A stretch of DNA of 64,000 nt from Norana najaformis (GCA_964023275.1 OZ029921.1:12963806-13027805); one strand, 5' to 3'. Positions 1-15,100 are shown, numbered from the stretch's first letter. Made by a program: numbers and translations. Notes: generated by a model from the letters alone, not told the origin.

Positions 1-135
1 CATTCTGAAGAGTGAAATGAAAGTGTTTTTTGTCAAGTACAATGATCCAATTTATGTGAAACTGGAGAAGCTTGACATTATGATACGCCTGACAAACCAT
101 TCAAATATTGCTCAAGTTCTGGCTGAACTGAAAGA
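1..135 (+). CDS. AP2B1/AP1B1-like: beta-adaptin exon 1 of window (trunk)
   Basis: The reading frame starts at base 2 ([10 protein letters not shown]...) and runs through [11 protein letters not shown] to AELKE, leaving two bases before donor gtgagt. These are late trunk helices. The 5' boundary is outside or at the window edge. Confidence 0.93.
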
Positions 136-3100
136 GTGAGTGTTGCTAATTGATGCAAAAATTGATCTGTTGTGAGTAAATCAAGTCTTTGATAAATTGA
201 TCTTTGATTACATCATTCAGCAACTTCATTGGCTTCCTATCCAATCTCGTATTCAGTTTAAACTATTGTCACTGGTAATTAGAGCTCGCATGGGCCAGGC
301 TCAAAAATATCTTTGTGATCTTATTCGGCCTCCACATTCTAGTACCTCATCCTGTCCTTTACGTTCTCTAGATCATCTGGTCTATTTGTTCCTCTTGTTA
401 AGTCCTCGTTTGCTCAGCCGAGGGCCTTTGCTGTTGTTGGCCCTTCTCTATGGAATGAACTTCCGCTATCATTTCGTGCAAGGGTCACTGCTGGTGATAG
501 AGCTCAGTCAGCTTGTTGTTTAAAGATCTATGTTATTATTTCTCAGGGGCTGTCATGCTGGAAGCGCCTCTGAGTAGTTTGTTCTGTAAGAAGTGCTATA
601 TAAATTATCAAATACAATACAATACTTTGTTGAGTGATTTGGGCTTATTACACCAACTTTAGCCATACACATACAAAATGGTTAAGTTGCATTGATCTGT
701 GCCAACTGGTTGATCGACTGAATGCTTGCAGTATTCTTATTGTTATTACCATTAATCAGATGCTTAAATTGTGCTAATTTATAAATTCACCTCAGAGCAT
801 GGTAGCTGGAAAGAAGGTTAGTCTTTAGTTGTTTGTGAAATGAGATAAAAGAAAGAGAAGGGTTGTGCAAAGCTGGTAGTAGTAAATTCCATAGACAAGG
901 ACCAGTGTATGAAAACGCATGGAAACTACCAGTCTGTTTTGGCAAGTCGAGGGAAACAGCTGGCCAGAGGAAGCTGATCTTAAGTTTGTCCTGATGCGAT
1001 TAATGTGAGCAGAATGTACCAGTCAGTAAGGTAGATCAGTGCTAGACCATGAAGCACCATGTATACAAAGACAGCAACTTTAAACTGAACCCAAGCTAGA
1101 GATAACAAATGTTAGTTTTGAAGACATTAAGTCTGCTACTGGCTGGAGATCTTGGGGGAAGCCGAATAACAAGGTGAACAGCTGCACACAGCAACAACTC
1201 TAACTTAGAGTCTTAAAGGTGAAAATGAAGAAAACAGAGCACTGAATTACAGTAGTCCAGGCATGATAAGACAAGTGAACAGACAAGAGCATGGGCAACA
1301 TCATGGGTTAAGAGACCGATGAATAGGTCTGAGTTGCCTCAGGTAAAAGCAACAGGATCATCAACCTGGAATTTTGCAGAAACATCCTTGTCACTTAAAT
1401 GTCAAGAGGCCAAGAGACGAGTGATGTAGCTTTTGCAAACACATACGTCATTAACATAGGTGCTAGTGCTTGGATGAGTGACTGTGCGGAATACCATGCT
1501 ACCCTGTGCCCACACAGCCATCCATCCTTTTGGGGTTGCCAAATTGGTACCAACACTGAGTAGGTGGTTAAAAAATATCCTCTCACTGGATTGCTATGGT
1601 TGTGCTTGCGCCTCAGCCAAATGATTTTTGACCACCTTCTTGCTCATCACCTTGTTCCGTAAGAGTTTCTGTAGAGGTTTTGTATGTGTGTATGTGTGTG
1701 TGTGTATTTGTGGCTGTATTTGTGTATGTATGTATGGATCTAGAAATACATATATATATATATAACTTTTTTAAGATCCACTCAGATACATATTTTGTGT
1801 TTTTCTAGGTATGCAACTGAGGTGGATGTAGATTTTGTGCGTAAATCAGTGCGTGCCATTGGACGCTGTGCCATAAAAGTTGAGCAGGCGGCTGAGCGAT
1901 GTGTGAGCACATTGCTTGATCTCATCCAGACCAAAGTGAACTATGTTGTTCAAGAAGCCATTGTTGTGATCAAGGCAGGTTTAGTCATTCTTGATTATGT
2001 GGTTCTGATCACAAGCTTCCTTCCTTAGCAATTGATGCTGTTTGATGAAGCTTATTTTAAAATTCCTGACATTTTTGCAGACAAAGTATCTGGTATAAGG
2101 CTTAAATTTGTCAGTTTATCTGCATCAGATAAATTTCTTCACCTAATTCTTTCTGCCAACAACTCTTACAGAGGTTCACAAACGGATCTTTTCCCCACTT
2201 AACAAAGGTTGTCTCATTGAAACTGTTTGTACTTCTCTGTTGAAGGAGTGCTTTGATGTCTGCGTCCAATCAGTAGATCAGTTATCAATTTCTCATTGCA
2301 CTAGGATTCCTTTCTTTCTGTTTTTACTCATGCCATGGTTCATCCTCTGCTTAAGAAACCCTTACCTGACCCAGGTGACCTGTCTAATTACAGACCCATC
2401 TCAACTTTGATTTTTGTGTGTAAAATTCTTAAATGGATGGTATGAATTGTATGCAAACTCACCTATCTATCAACTCACTACTGTCCCTCTTTCAGTCTGA
2501 ATACTGTAAGTTTCATGCAACAGAATCAGCACTTCTTGCTGTTCATAATGACATCATGTGCTCTGTGGAAAAGGGTAGGTTGACAGCACTTGTGCTTCTT
2601 GGCTTGTCTGCTACTTTTGATATGGTGGACCATTCTGTTCTTTTGCAAAACCAGTTACTTTTTACAGACTATGTGTATGTTATTTTTGGTAGATGTATCA
2701 CATGTTCAAAAGGTTTTTTAGGGCATTTTTAATTGAAAGGTGCTTATGTCAGGCTCAAGGAATTTACTGATCCAGTCAGTTGAAGTGATTTTGTATTGTT
2801 TACTTGCCAGTGCTTAAGGATTAAGGGTTTCATCTACTATTGTTATCAGTGTGTTGAAATTAAAGTAACTGGTTGGTTGTGTTTGTAATTTGTTGGTGTA
2901 ATGTTTGAAATTGACCTGTTTGTGTTTCTGCATCCCTGATTGTCTATCCAGGATGCTGAGTAGGCAGATGCAAATTTAACATAATTCAATACTGATATTT
3001 ACTGGCTTTCATTACAGGATATCTTTAGGAAGTATCCTAACAAATATGAGAGCATCATCTCAACACTTTGTGAAAATCTTGACACACTGGATGAACCAGA

Positions 3101-6100
3101 AGCAAGGTTGTTAGTTTGGAAACTTCCTGGCCATCTAGATTTAAATCTTCTTACAAACACAAGCTTGCATTTAAATTAAATTCTGAAATTTATTGTACAT
3201 ACGTGTGTATGTATTTATTTAAAGCACTTATATAACACGCACAATGTCAGTACACCTGAATATGTTTGCTAGGGGCCAAGAGGAATCATGCAAAAACTAC
3301 GGTGAAGTAGTGAGTCTTAAGAAATGATTATAAAAGATGATAACAAGTTTGCTAGTCAGGCCTTTTGTGGTAGACAGCTCCAAATGCGAGGATCACAGCA
3401 GCTAAAGGCACGTGATCCTACAATTGTCCTGAACCTAGATTCTTGCAACAAACCAGTATCAGAAGAACGCAAGAATCTATGAGGATGATATGGAGTCAGC
3501 AAAGTATTAAGATATGATGGAAGGCCAGTGTTCTGAGCTTTAAAGGTCAAGCAAGCAATCTTAAACTTAATATGCCACTCAACAGGAAGCCAGTAAAGTG
3601 CACAAAGGCAGTCTAATGGATTTGATGAAGAAGAACATGTAACAACCCTAGAAAGAGAGTTTTGAACCCTATGGAGCTTTTTTACATGAAAAGAGGGCTT
3701 ACCAAATAACACTGAGCATAAGTTTGTGAAGCACCTTTTAAGGACCTTACAGTGCATGTCTGTGGTGGATCTTAGTAAGAAGAGAATGCAACCTGAGCTG
3801 AGTTAGGGGAAATAGCGTTGTGTGAGCGAAGACTGTTTGACGATGATGGTCTGACGTGGCATGTGGCTTGCCCAATTCTGCACTTCTGTTACATTGGCCT
3901 GCATAGATCCATCACAGATGCAGGCAAATGTGTGAGATGGGTAACAAGCTTTGTACGGTAGATTGTTGTTGGCATACTGGTGTACCCATGCTCTTTGAGC
4001 AGTGATGACCTTAGTCAGATTAGTGGTGTCCAAATGGAACTGGTGTCCAAGCCTTACAGTTTGAACCCCTGGTTGCCATCATCATTTGCTCATCCAGGAA
4101 GGAGTTAGGCCAGTCGAGACGTTGACCTCAAGGAATCAAGTGTATAGTGTATCATGTATATTGCACAATGGATCCAAGTGTTTTGAGGAACAGGTTTGCT
4201 TCAGCTGTATTTAAATAATGTAAATGAGTGGCCCAGCAGTACAATGAAAAGAATGAGTGCCCTAACTGAACAATCTGAATTCATGGCTCCATCATTCAGA
4301 ATTTCAAAGGTACATGTAGACCAGTAATAATACGTCTGATGTTATTCGTGTTATTCAGGATTATTTTAGTTCATTATTTGTTAGGGTTTAAGGGTAAATG
4401 AATCTGTTAACTGATACCGTGATGGAATATTATGTGCCTAGTGAATTAATTTAAACAGAGAGCAGTAAACGAAATTTAAGTCATTTATTTTCTTCAGTTT
4501 TTGCTGATTGCCTGGTGCATTTTGACAACAGGGCTTCTATGATCTGGATCATTGGAGAGTATGCAGAAAGGATAGACAATGCTGATGAGCTGTTGGAAAG
4601 CTTCTTGGAAGGCTTCCATGATGAAAACACCCAGGTTTGTGGTACATTAGGTGGTTTAAAAATAATTTTTTTGTGTTGAAATATTTCTTTTACTGTACAT
4701 TAGATAATGTGCAATTCTGGTCTTTATTTAAATATATAATAGGTTGGTCTCTGCAGTGTTTCATTAAAATTTCATTATTTTAACCAGCTAAGTATTACAA
4801 GAAATTATCTAAATGCCACAGCTTCAGAGCAGTGATTTCTCACTCACAAATGATATCTGGCCATTAGCTACAAGTGACTTCTTTTTAATATGCATTGGCT
4901 GATGATTAGTAGTCGTATTCATGGATAATCATGAACGCTGACCTTTGCGTTGGAACAGGTCCATATTATCTCCAAAGAATCACACAAAAACCACTACAAA
5001 CTCAAGCATTAACTCATGGACTTCAGTGCACTTTCTCTTCTGGCAAATTTTCGCTCAGTAAAGTCTGTTTTGGCTTTCAGACATGAACTAAAAACTCACC
5101 TATTCCTGGACTGATTTCCTCCCTAGGCTGTATCTGGGTCGTCTGAGATTCCCTTCTTGGCTTTTCAACCAGACGCACCATAGAATTTGGCTTGGACAAT
5201 GATTTTGCTTAGCAGCGACCATCGACTGATGCCTCGAGCATTATCGCAGTGGCGCTATAGAAGTTTTGAGATTAGATTAGAATGCAGAACAACTCAAGGC
5301 ACAAAAGTGTATTTGAGCAAGTGCTACACAATGCATCCAAATTCAACTACAAAGAAAATGGCTGCAACCATATTTGAAATAAGTAATAAAAAGTTTGTGC
5401 GATGATGTTGTTATAATCAGTGCTATGCTATTACAGGTTCAGTTACAGCTGCTCACTGCTATTGTTAAGCTGTTTCTGAAGAGACCTACAGATACACAGG
5501 AACTTGTCCAACAGGTGCTCAGTCTAGCGACACAGGTAAGTGAAGAAGTAGATGATGATGGTGATGGTATTGCAGAGTCCATTTGTGGCTGAGCCTTTTA
5601 TTTTACTTTACCTTGGTTAACCTTCTTCTAGAGCTGCACCAAAAACCTTTTTTTACTTTTTGCAATTGGACTGAATACAAATAATTAATTGTAATTGTAA
5701 TTTGCAACTTCAGTGGTGCCAGTGTCTAATGTACAAGGCATCAACAACTGGCATACAGAATCGAGCCACAGTTAAGTCAATATCTAGAAAGGCTGCTCGA
5801 TCAAACAGAGAGGCAGCCTACGGTGAATAAGCCAACTTAAAAGAGTGAGTCATGAGGTGGGGGGACCAGATTGACACAAGAGACTGAGCAGAACGAATAA
5901 TGCAGCAAGAGACTGTAGAGACACTGGAACATATTCGGGACCCACAACCATGGAGATTCAACCAAATAAAAAGTCAACTCCAAATAAATTCTTAAAAGAG
6001 GGAATTGATATATACTCCAGCAATATATATATATAGATATACACACACATACACACACACTCCAATCCCATGCTTACTGGCATTTGACATAGTGTATGCT

Positions 6101-9100
6101 CCGATGACATATGCTCTGATTTCTTCAGTTAATACATGTACATCATGGTCTTTTCTGCTTTGCTCTCGGTTGATCTATCATTGGGCTCATGTGCTTCACT
6201 ACCAGCTCCAATGTACAACTGTGCAACAGATCTTGGTAATGTAAAGCACTGGCTGTAGTACTTGGGCTGGTAGTTTGACTGGCAGCTCACTCTACTGTAC
6301 TGTTGCATTGAAGCAGTACAATGTGGCATAATTATACAGTGTTGGAGGCCTCCATCTTGTAGATGTTGAATGCTCCGTTGAAAGAATTAATGACCATTTT
6401 ATTGATATGCAGGACAGTGATAATCCAGATTTGCGTGACCGTGGTTACATCTATTGGCGTCTGTTGTCAACCGATCCAGCTGCAGCCAAAGAGGTAGTTC
6501 TTGCAGAGAAGCCACTGATCTCAGAAGAAACGGATCTCATTGAACCATCTCTGCTGGATGAGCTTATCTGCCACATATCTAGCCTCTCGTCAGTCTATCA
6601 CAAGCCACCCAATGCATTCATTGAAGGCCGTGGTGGTGTACCAGCAAGGCGGGCCCTCCTACCGAGGTCTGTATGCAAAAATCTATGAGTGACAATGCCC
6701 AGTCTGTGTAAGCTAGCTTTTTGTAGAAATGGGAGCTTAGCTTAGTTATATTATTATTATTGTTGTTATTGTTATTATTATTATTATTTTTATTATTGAT
6801 ATTAAACCAATTTTTACATGTACTGAAGCACATAGATTTGTGAAGCTGAGATGATAATGCAGTTAGATATCAAACTGTTTAAAAGCCCATGAGAAATAGT
6901 AAGTTTTGAGGCACTTCTTGAAGGAAGAAAAACAATTCAAGCATCAAAAAGTTTGGTAGTCGATTCCATTCCTTGTGGAATGTGCAAGAACATGAGTTCT
7001 GCATCGTACTGTACCTCGGCCAAAGACATGCAACAGAAGATTGCAGACTGCAGGGAGGGATTTAAGAAGTGACTGATCACAGAAAGAAGTAGGTTGAAGT
7101 GTTTGTACTAGGACAATAGGTCAAACAGACTGGGTTAAATCTTAACCCAGGATTCTACAGGAATCCAATGAAACTGACAGAGTAAAGATAATGGAGTTTG
7201 TTCGAGGAGTTGCATGCAGCACTTCACAAGCTGGGAATTTTGGATGCGTTTTAGCCGGTAGAGTTCAAGATCTGAGATACTTACAAAACAGAGTTGGCAT
7301 AATCAAGGCAGGAGCAGACAAGAGATCAAGCTATAGTTTATGACATGTCCTTGGTCAGAGTTGTGTGAGGTCAAAATATGAGATTTCTGCCCCGAGTTAC
7401 CCCGCGTAACAGTGTTCAGTGGTGGAACAGCTGTGCCAGCAAGATCGATTCTGAAATGAGAGAGATTGCAGGCATTGGCTTGAGCGAAACATGGTTGCCT
7501 CAGATGTCTGGCTTTATGGCCAAACCACTGAAGGAGAGTGATGCATGCACAGAAGCGAGGCACTCCTTGCCAGACTGATCAATGATTAGTGTGTGTTGCA
7601 TATGAGTGAATGTTGTGTTGTTTTTTAGGGTAGGATCACCAGATGAGATGACACCAGAGCTTCCACAAGTCCAGCTGGCTTCGCAAATGACCACAGTAAT
7701 TCCAAACGTGGATTCCCTTATTGGCGATCTGCTTGACATGAATCCACCACTGCCTCAGGAACCACCACCTTCTATGATGGCTCCTTCAATGGGTACAGTG
7801 GGCACCGGTCAGAGCTCTTCAGCAATTATGGATCTGCTGGGTGATGGACTTGACACATTTGTACGTAAACAGTATTTTTGCATGTATAACTGTATACACC
7901 ACACACAAACCTGCCAAAAGTTGCATATTGGGTAATATGTCTTTCTGTATCCCACAAGCCTGTATTTCCTGCAGTTTACAACGTATGTACAGATGATAAC
8001 CCTGTTTAATAGTCAGCCTGACTGCCATATATATCATAGTAATATTTGGCAGCTTTTATTAGTCAGATCTGGACCATTTGGTAAATTGGATTCAGTGACA
8101 GTGCAGATTGCTATCCCCTTATTTTTGACGTACCCATGATTTCTTCTATCTACTCTACTGTGAGAAATTTGCAATTCTGTCTTCTAGGCTCTAGGTAGGG
8201 TTATTCAGTGCACTTCAGTTACATGTTAGCTATCTCGGTTGTAAAGGGGAGGCCTTCAGCCTAGGGTTGAGTTGGTTTTTGGACCATTCAGACTGGTGAA
8301 TCGATATGGGTTTTAAAACAGAGAACTAGGAACTTTATCTATTTGGTTTATTACCAATAAACTCTCATTAAATTTAGGTAAATTACATGAAATTTCATTT
8401 ATAATAGGAAGCTTGTATCCAACTCCATCTTACATATCAGTATCAGCAATAAACCTTAACCAGAGTAACTTCTGTAAAATTTCTTGGTATGTAATGCAAT
8501 CTCCAGACTACACGCCACACTGTTCTTTAACACTCAGTGAAGCAAAAATGGAATTTAAAAAAAAATCAAAGCATAGGTCTCATTGGCTAAACGTTGCACC
8601 CCTGAAGCGTGGATGTCACATGAGATTATTAATGCATTTATTTGTTAGCAAAGGCAAAGTCATCTATATAATTCTTAGATATGTTTCACTGTGGTAAAAT
8701 TTGGTTGAAAAAAGGTGTGGTTGCTGAGGTATTACATTTTTCCTTTAAGAGGTGAAATGGGATCAAACCCCAATTATATATATATATATATATATAGCAG
8801 GGGCCAGACTACTGACTAAAGGTATCTGGTGGGGTTAGAGGTAAGAAGTGAATTTTGATCAAAACCCCAAACACTTCTAGCTTGGACTAGATTATCGACT
8901 AAAATATCTTTGCAGGCAAAGGGTTAATAATTCCACCAAAAGTAACCAAAGATACTACATATAGAAGATAGTAGGGCATCACAAATTAGACAAGGAAGTG
9001 AGTTAATAAAGCTCAGTTTATATGGGTTTATTTTAATTGAAATTGTGTTTTGTACTAACTGGTAATGTGGTAATATTCATTAATGTCATCTTATTGGAGA

Positions 9101-12100
9101 AAAACCTGTTTCAACTGTATACAGCACCTGTATCAGCTGTACACAGCTGCCCAAGTACGAGACAGGACTAGCTGCACCCGATTTAAATCCTGTGTCAGGT
9201 GAGGCCGTTGCAAGCAGGTGAACTTACTATAGCTGCAAATGCCCCAGGCATGATATAAAAGGACCAGTTCTGAGTTCACTAATATCAATGAGATAAATTA
9301 TGGTAATTGCGCTACCCTGCCTGCTGCAGCCAAAGCTAGCCCAGCAGACACTGATGACTATAGCCTGAGCTCAGCTGCTGTGTTAGCCGAGGCAACAACG
9401 GCTGCATGCTAATAGCAAAGCCATTGGCTCTTTATGCCTAATAGTATTTTCTGGAAGCAGGAGAACTAATTTATCCAGAAACTTAAATTGTCTGGTATTA
9501 AATCGCAAGCATTTTGGCCTAAACCACATTGCAGTATGGCCTTTTAAGTAATTGGTCAAAATGATCTGTCTTTGAACTTTCTAGCCACACTAAGACTTGC
9601 ATTCATCTTACACTGTTTTTAAGTGTTGAGAGTCTACAGTGTTTCGCTAGCAACATTCAGACTGATCATCCTCAACAATGAGAATAAATTTGAAGCTTTC
9701 ATTTTTATCCATCTTTTCAGCGCTGCAGATGATATGCTAGATAGTCCAGCATTTCTGAAAATATCATACACTAGCTGCATCTTTCAGTAAGACACACCCC
9801 TGGAAGTCCATATAAAAATGCCATCTTATAGTCCCAAAATTACCGTACACTGATGAACAGTTGACTTAGAAGAAACATACTGATCGTGCTGCATCCAAGA
9901 AAATGTTAATAAACATAGGAATTCAGTCTCATATTTGTTATAGCTAGCCTAACCGTATACAACAAAATTGTATTATTTTTTAATTCTTCCATACCTAACC
10001 AACTGTAACATAAAATAGGCATCAAAATACAGTGTGTATTTATTCTTTTGAAAACCATTATTCACCCTGTACAGACGTGTGCTATACATGGTATATATAA
10101 CATCATGGAGTAAAAACACCAGATCAGTCTTCCTTGGTTCTAATATATAGACAATTCTAGGTATAAACAAACTGTAAATTAGTCTTTTCACGTACATATT
10201 TAAAACTACTACTCTCACCTATTAACTCCTTGTACTAATTATTTTCTTAGAGTCTCATAAATACACCAACCACTGCACCAGATCTGATGAAAACTGTAGG
10301 AAACACTTTGAATATTAGGCAGTCTTTTATTATGTGTACTGGACCACTGGTAAGGAACTATGCCTAAAAAAGCAGTGGTATTTCGTCTTCAGTGTACCTC
10401 TATAACTAGAGTAAAGCGTTACATAATGGAGGCATATGTACTTAATTACAGTTACAATGAATATAATCTTAATTAAGAAACTAAATTTGGAAAGCCAAAA
10501 TGAGAATGACCGATATGCTATGCAAAATCTTTTTCTTCATTTTGTTCATTAACATGATGTAGAATTACTTTGTAGCATAACACGCTGTACCCATGCTTTA
10601 ATATGGAATTTGGGATCCACGTCAAGTACCACGTTATGGTATTCAGTGTTAAACTGAAATGGTTTTTTTACCAAAATTTTAGTCCATGTTAATGTAGCTG
10701 AGCACTTGCAGGTTGTATTGGGCATATGGGAGCATTAGAACACGAGTCTTCAAGCTCGCCACAGGTGTAATTGGACTTGTAAAGGTTACCAGAAAATTAT
10801 GAACTACCTCTTGGAATGGAGGATGACAGAGCTGGAATACCGCATTTAATTCAGAATTGTATTTTGACATGGAAGCAATTTTTAATAAATTCAGCGAAAT
10901 TTTTGTATTCTTTGTTTTGATTTTCAGGTGCCATGAACTTCTAGTTTCTTAATTAAGGTTATATTCATTGTAACTGTAATTACATACATATGCCTCCATT
11001 ATGTAACACTTTACTCTAGTTATAGAGGTACACTGTGTGTAAGAAGTGTTGTTGATAAATTTATGTGGTATTATTATTTTAGATTAATAAAGAACATAAT
11101 ACCTTAAAGATTAACTTTTATTTGAAAGAAACAATACTTAGTGCAGAAATTTTTGCTTCATTAATGCCAAGATCTGTACTATTTTTTTCTGCATTTTGCC
11201 ATTTTTATCCAACTTCTTCTGCACAGAGTAGACGGTTTTTAAAATTTTGTGACATCTTTTAAAAAAAAGTTACATTTTTCTACTGTTTTAGATCTAGCTA
11301 TTGTATTTAGAGATGTAAACAAATTATTTGATGATTCAGCTATGCAAATGCTAGAACAAAAGTCTTGTATGTACCTTGGATCTGAGAGTACTATACCAGC
11401 GAAAGTCTTACAGAAATACAACATTGATGTTTTGTGGCAGCTATCTTAGTATACTAGGCAAGTGTTTGACCCACTATCAGCTTGAAGAACAACCAGGAAA
11501 GAAAGATAATAGATTAGCCAAGAATATGATGCATAACTGCTGAAAACATACAGGTGCATAATGGTGTTTACTTTATGTGATGTCCTCCTTCATAGTTCAT
11601 TTTCATGGTTAAGAGCTGTTCAAAACTGCAAATGTCACAATATTTAAGGGGATTTCAATGTCTTCTGACAGCACACCATAACAAATCTTTTGTAATATAT
11701 TAGTATTTAACAATAAGTTGTTTTCGTTATCAATCCCAGAGTTATAACTGGTAACAAACTTCAGAGGTTTAAAAACAGTCAGCAGTATGACCTACTTTAA
11801 TGAGGGAGTTTTGAATGCTTAAATAGGTAATACATAAATGCCAAGGTTTATCAGGGTTGTTCATCATTTCGCTTTCCTTCTACATCCAGTTGTGATGGCT
11901 TGACTCTCAATGACCACTTGTTAGTGTACTTGCTTAGTGTAGTTGCTGCAGCAGCACAAATCTGTGAATCAATTTTCAGCTGCTAATAGCCACAGTTTTC
12001 AGTTTTATTACTTTATGTTGTAATGATATATCCCATAATGGAGTATATCTGAGTCATTGTATTCTGTGGGATTCTTTAGGTTTTTGTTGATGAGTTATTT

Positions 12101-15100
12101 GTATTTTCTTTTAGCTTGGTCCTTCACAGCAATCAACTGGAGGTTTAGATTTCCTAGGAGGTGGATCACATGCTTTAGGTGGATTGAATGATATTTTTGG
12201 TCTGACTTCGTCAACAACATTTGTGCCAGCACAGGAGGTGAAAAATGTTTCATGCTTACACCCTGAATGGTAAAAATGTTTAAGGCACGTGCAGTGGGTA
12301 TTTAGACTTGCTGAGAATGAAACAGAAAATGTCCAGCTAAGGACTGCCTGGACTGTTGGTCTCCAGCTGTTGCTTTAGACGTAGACGATCGGCTGATCAG
12401 TTTTGTTTCATTGAGGGATGTTCTAGTTCATATATTTTGTGGACTGTGATCTGTGAATTTAATCTAAAGTAAGGTCTTTCACATCTGAACAGGATGTAGA
12501 AAAGTGCTCATCTCCTTTCTTTCAGCTGTTCACCTGACAGTGTTCTAGTCCTAAGATCTAGACACTGGGCATAATAGGACCTGCCTTGTACTTCCAGCTG
12601 ATCCACCTACCGAGTTACACTGACAGAGGCAGATGTGCCAAGCTTGACATGAAGAACACTGAGCAGGCTTCTACCTGCAATCACGCCACAGACCAAGCAC
12701 CCTAATGAACAGATCACTGTGTTGCACAGCTATATTTTGCTCATATGAAAATGGAATATGTTACAGTTGGATTCCTGTTTTTGCTATTTAGATTTGGCTA
12801 CAGGCAGCAAAAGGTAAAGGACTGGAGCTTTCTGGAACATTTTCACGAAGAAGTGGTCAAGTGTACATGGAGCTGACTTTGACCAACAAAGCAATTCAGC
12901 CAATGACAAACTTTGCCATTCAGTTCAACAAGAATAGGTTAGTTCAACAGAGTAAACATGCAGAATACTGTTTTGTGAACTAAATGGTATTGACAATGAT
13001 CAAATATATTAAATATTGCAAGGTGTGCTTAAAAGCTCTTCTTGCACCTCGAAGTTGAAAAGGTTAAAGGTAACACACTTATTTACATGCCTCAACTGAA
13101 ACTGCTTAGAAGCATGGCCTATGGGTTGCAAGATCATTCATCTGAGATGCAGACATCTCCACTACAGTCTAGTTACAGGACTTATTTTTCATGACTTTTT
13201 CTTAGGTTTAAGTGCAGTGCAATGAATGTATTTATGTATCTGAAAACTTACATAACACCTTTAAAGTACCTCACAAAGGTGCTGAAACATGGTTATCTAA
13301 CAGCTCAGAAAGTTATGTCTCTTCAGTTAGGTGCCTTACTTATTAACTGTACTGAATGCGTGCACAGTTTAGACATGGTGTTTGACTTCACCATGTCATT
13401 CTCTAACCACGTTCGGGCCTTAGACAGATCTGCTTAATTTCATTTACAGGATATTTGTATAATCAGATCTTATTTTGCCTGAAACTGTCTTGATCCCACT
13501 AGCTAATGCATCAGTTTCTAGCAGACTTGACTACTATAACTCCTCATTGGTATTACTAAGGGAGATCGGCACAAATTAGAAATGGTTTAAAACTGTCTTG
13601 CCAGAGCCATCAGAAAGACCCTAAATATCAGCATGTTACACCAATATTGCATTCATTGCACTGGTAGCCCAATGAGCAAAGAATTGGGTTTAAAATGTGT
13701 CTTTTTAGTTCACAAAGTAATACATGTTAATCAGCCGACTTATCTTTGTTCCATTCTGACCTCTCAAACCAGCAAATATTGCACTTGATCGAAGGACACT
13801 GTGACTCTTCTTGCGCCTCCCTGGACAGTGTTCGGGCCTCAGGTATTCTAGTTAGATGGTCACAGCTTTGGAATGTGTAGTCCTGTTTAGTTTGTTCTGT
13901 AAATTCTTTGATGTCCTTCAGGTCTAAACTTAAGACTCATCAGTTTCAAATTTGCTTACCCACCATAGCCTAACTTCTGGTTTCTCTGATGTATTGAAGT
14001 TCAACCTGCCCAAAGTATGAAAGCTACCTCTTTTGATTACTCCGAGCGGACTCCTCTCTACTCCTACAGTCTCTGGGACGCACTCATTTGTCTTCTTAGC
14101 AGTCCGCAGTAGTCTAAGAATCTGTCATAGACACTCTTTCTCTAAGCAGTCTCCGCTCTTCCATAGCACATCCCCAGAGTATGAAAGCCTCCTCTTTTTG
14201 ATTAATCCGAGCAGACTCTTCTCTACTGCTGCCATCTCTAGGACCCACTCATTTGTCTTCTTGGCAGTCCATGGTACTCTAAGAATATGCTGAGGACACT
14301 TCATTTCACATGCACTGATTCTTGCCTCTTCATCTTGCTTTGTGGTCCAGCTGTCACAGCTGTACTGTGCCATTGGCCAAAAAAGCTTTCAGAAGTTGTG
14401 TCTTTGTTGCAAGAAACATGCCGTGACCTTTCCATATATTTTGTAATGCTGCTCCAATACCTTGTTCTTTTGCCAGTCTTGACCGAACTCTCTACTGCAG
14501 TCAGAGTTTTCGGTTATAAGTGAGCCAAGATATGGAAATGTGTCAATCTGCTCCGGTTTATTACCTTGAACCCAGATGTTGCAGGCCATACCATTGGTTA
14601 CCATGATGTTGGATTTGTCCACATTAATCAACAGACCCTGGTTGCTGCTTGCCTGGTCCTGATTGTTTGGAAAAGATGTTGCATATTTCCCTTGCAATTT
14701 GCTTCTTCCAGCTTCTCACACAAACCCTCAAGCTGCACTTGTTTATCTTGTTGCAGCTTTCTCTGAACCTCCCTTTTCAACTCATGGTACGATTTAGGGT
14801 CTTTTGTTTTTGCTTCTCTTTTTCCTTAGATTAACACAAAACTTTCATAAGATATCCATGATTTCTGATTCTGACCTTTCTTGTAAACTAATGTATTCTT
14901 TGATACATCAGTAAATTTGTCTTGGTCTCTTACCAGAGCTCATCTGGTGTTCTCTCCCCTTCATCCAATTCTACTTCCTCAAAACGATTGTTAACTTCCA
15001 CTGTGTAAACTGCTGCCTTCTCAACCTTTTAGCTCCTCCAGATTTAACCTTTTGGGCTGTTCCAGTTTCTTCTTTTTAGCCAACCTAACCTTTATCTTTG

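Noticed and set aside
1975-1980. GT donor at 1979 for exon 2
   Set aside because: It would add four bases (GCAG) and shift the frame out of DIFRKYPN, which is required by the family.
5837-6058. - strand frame starting with a Cys-Val run
   Set aside because: Microsatellite (CACATA) read as protein.
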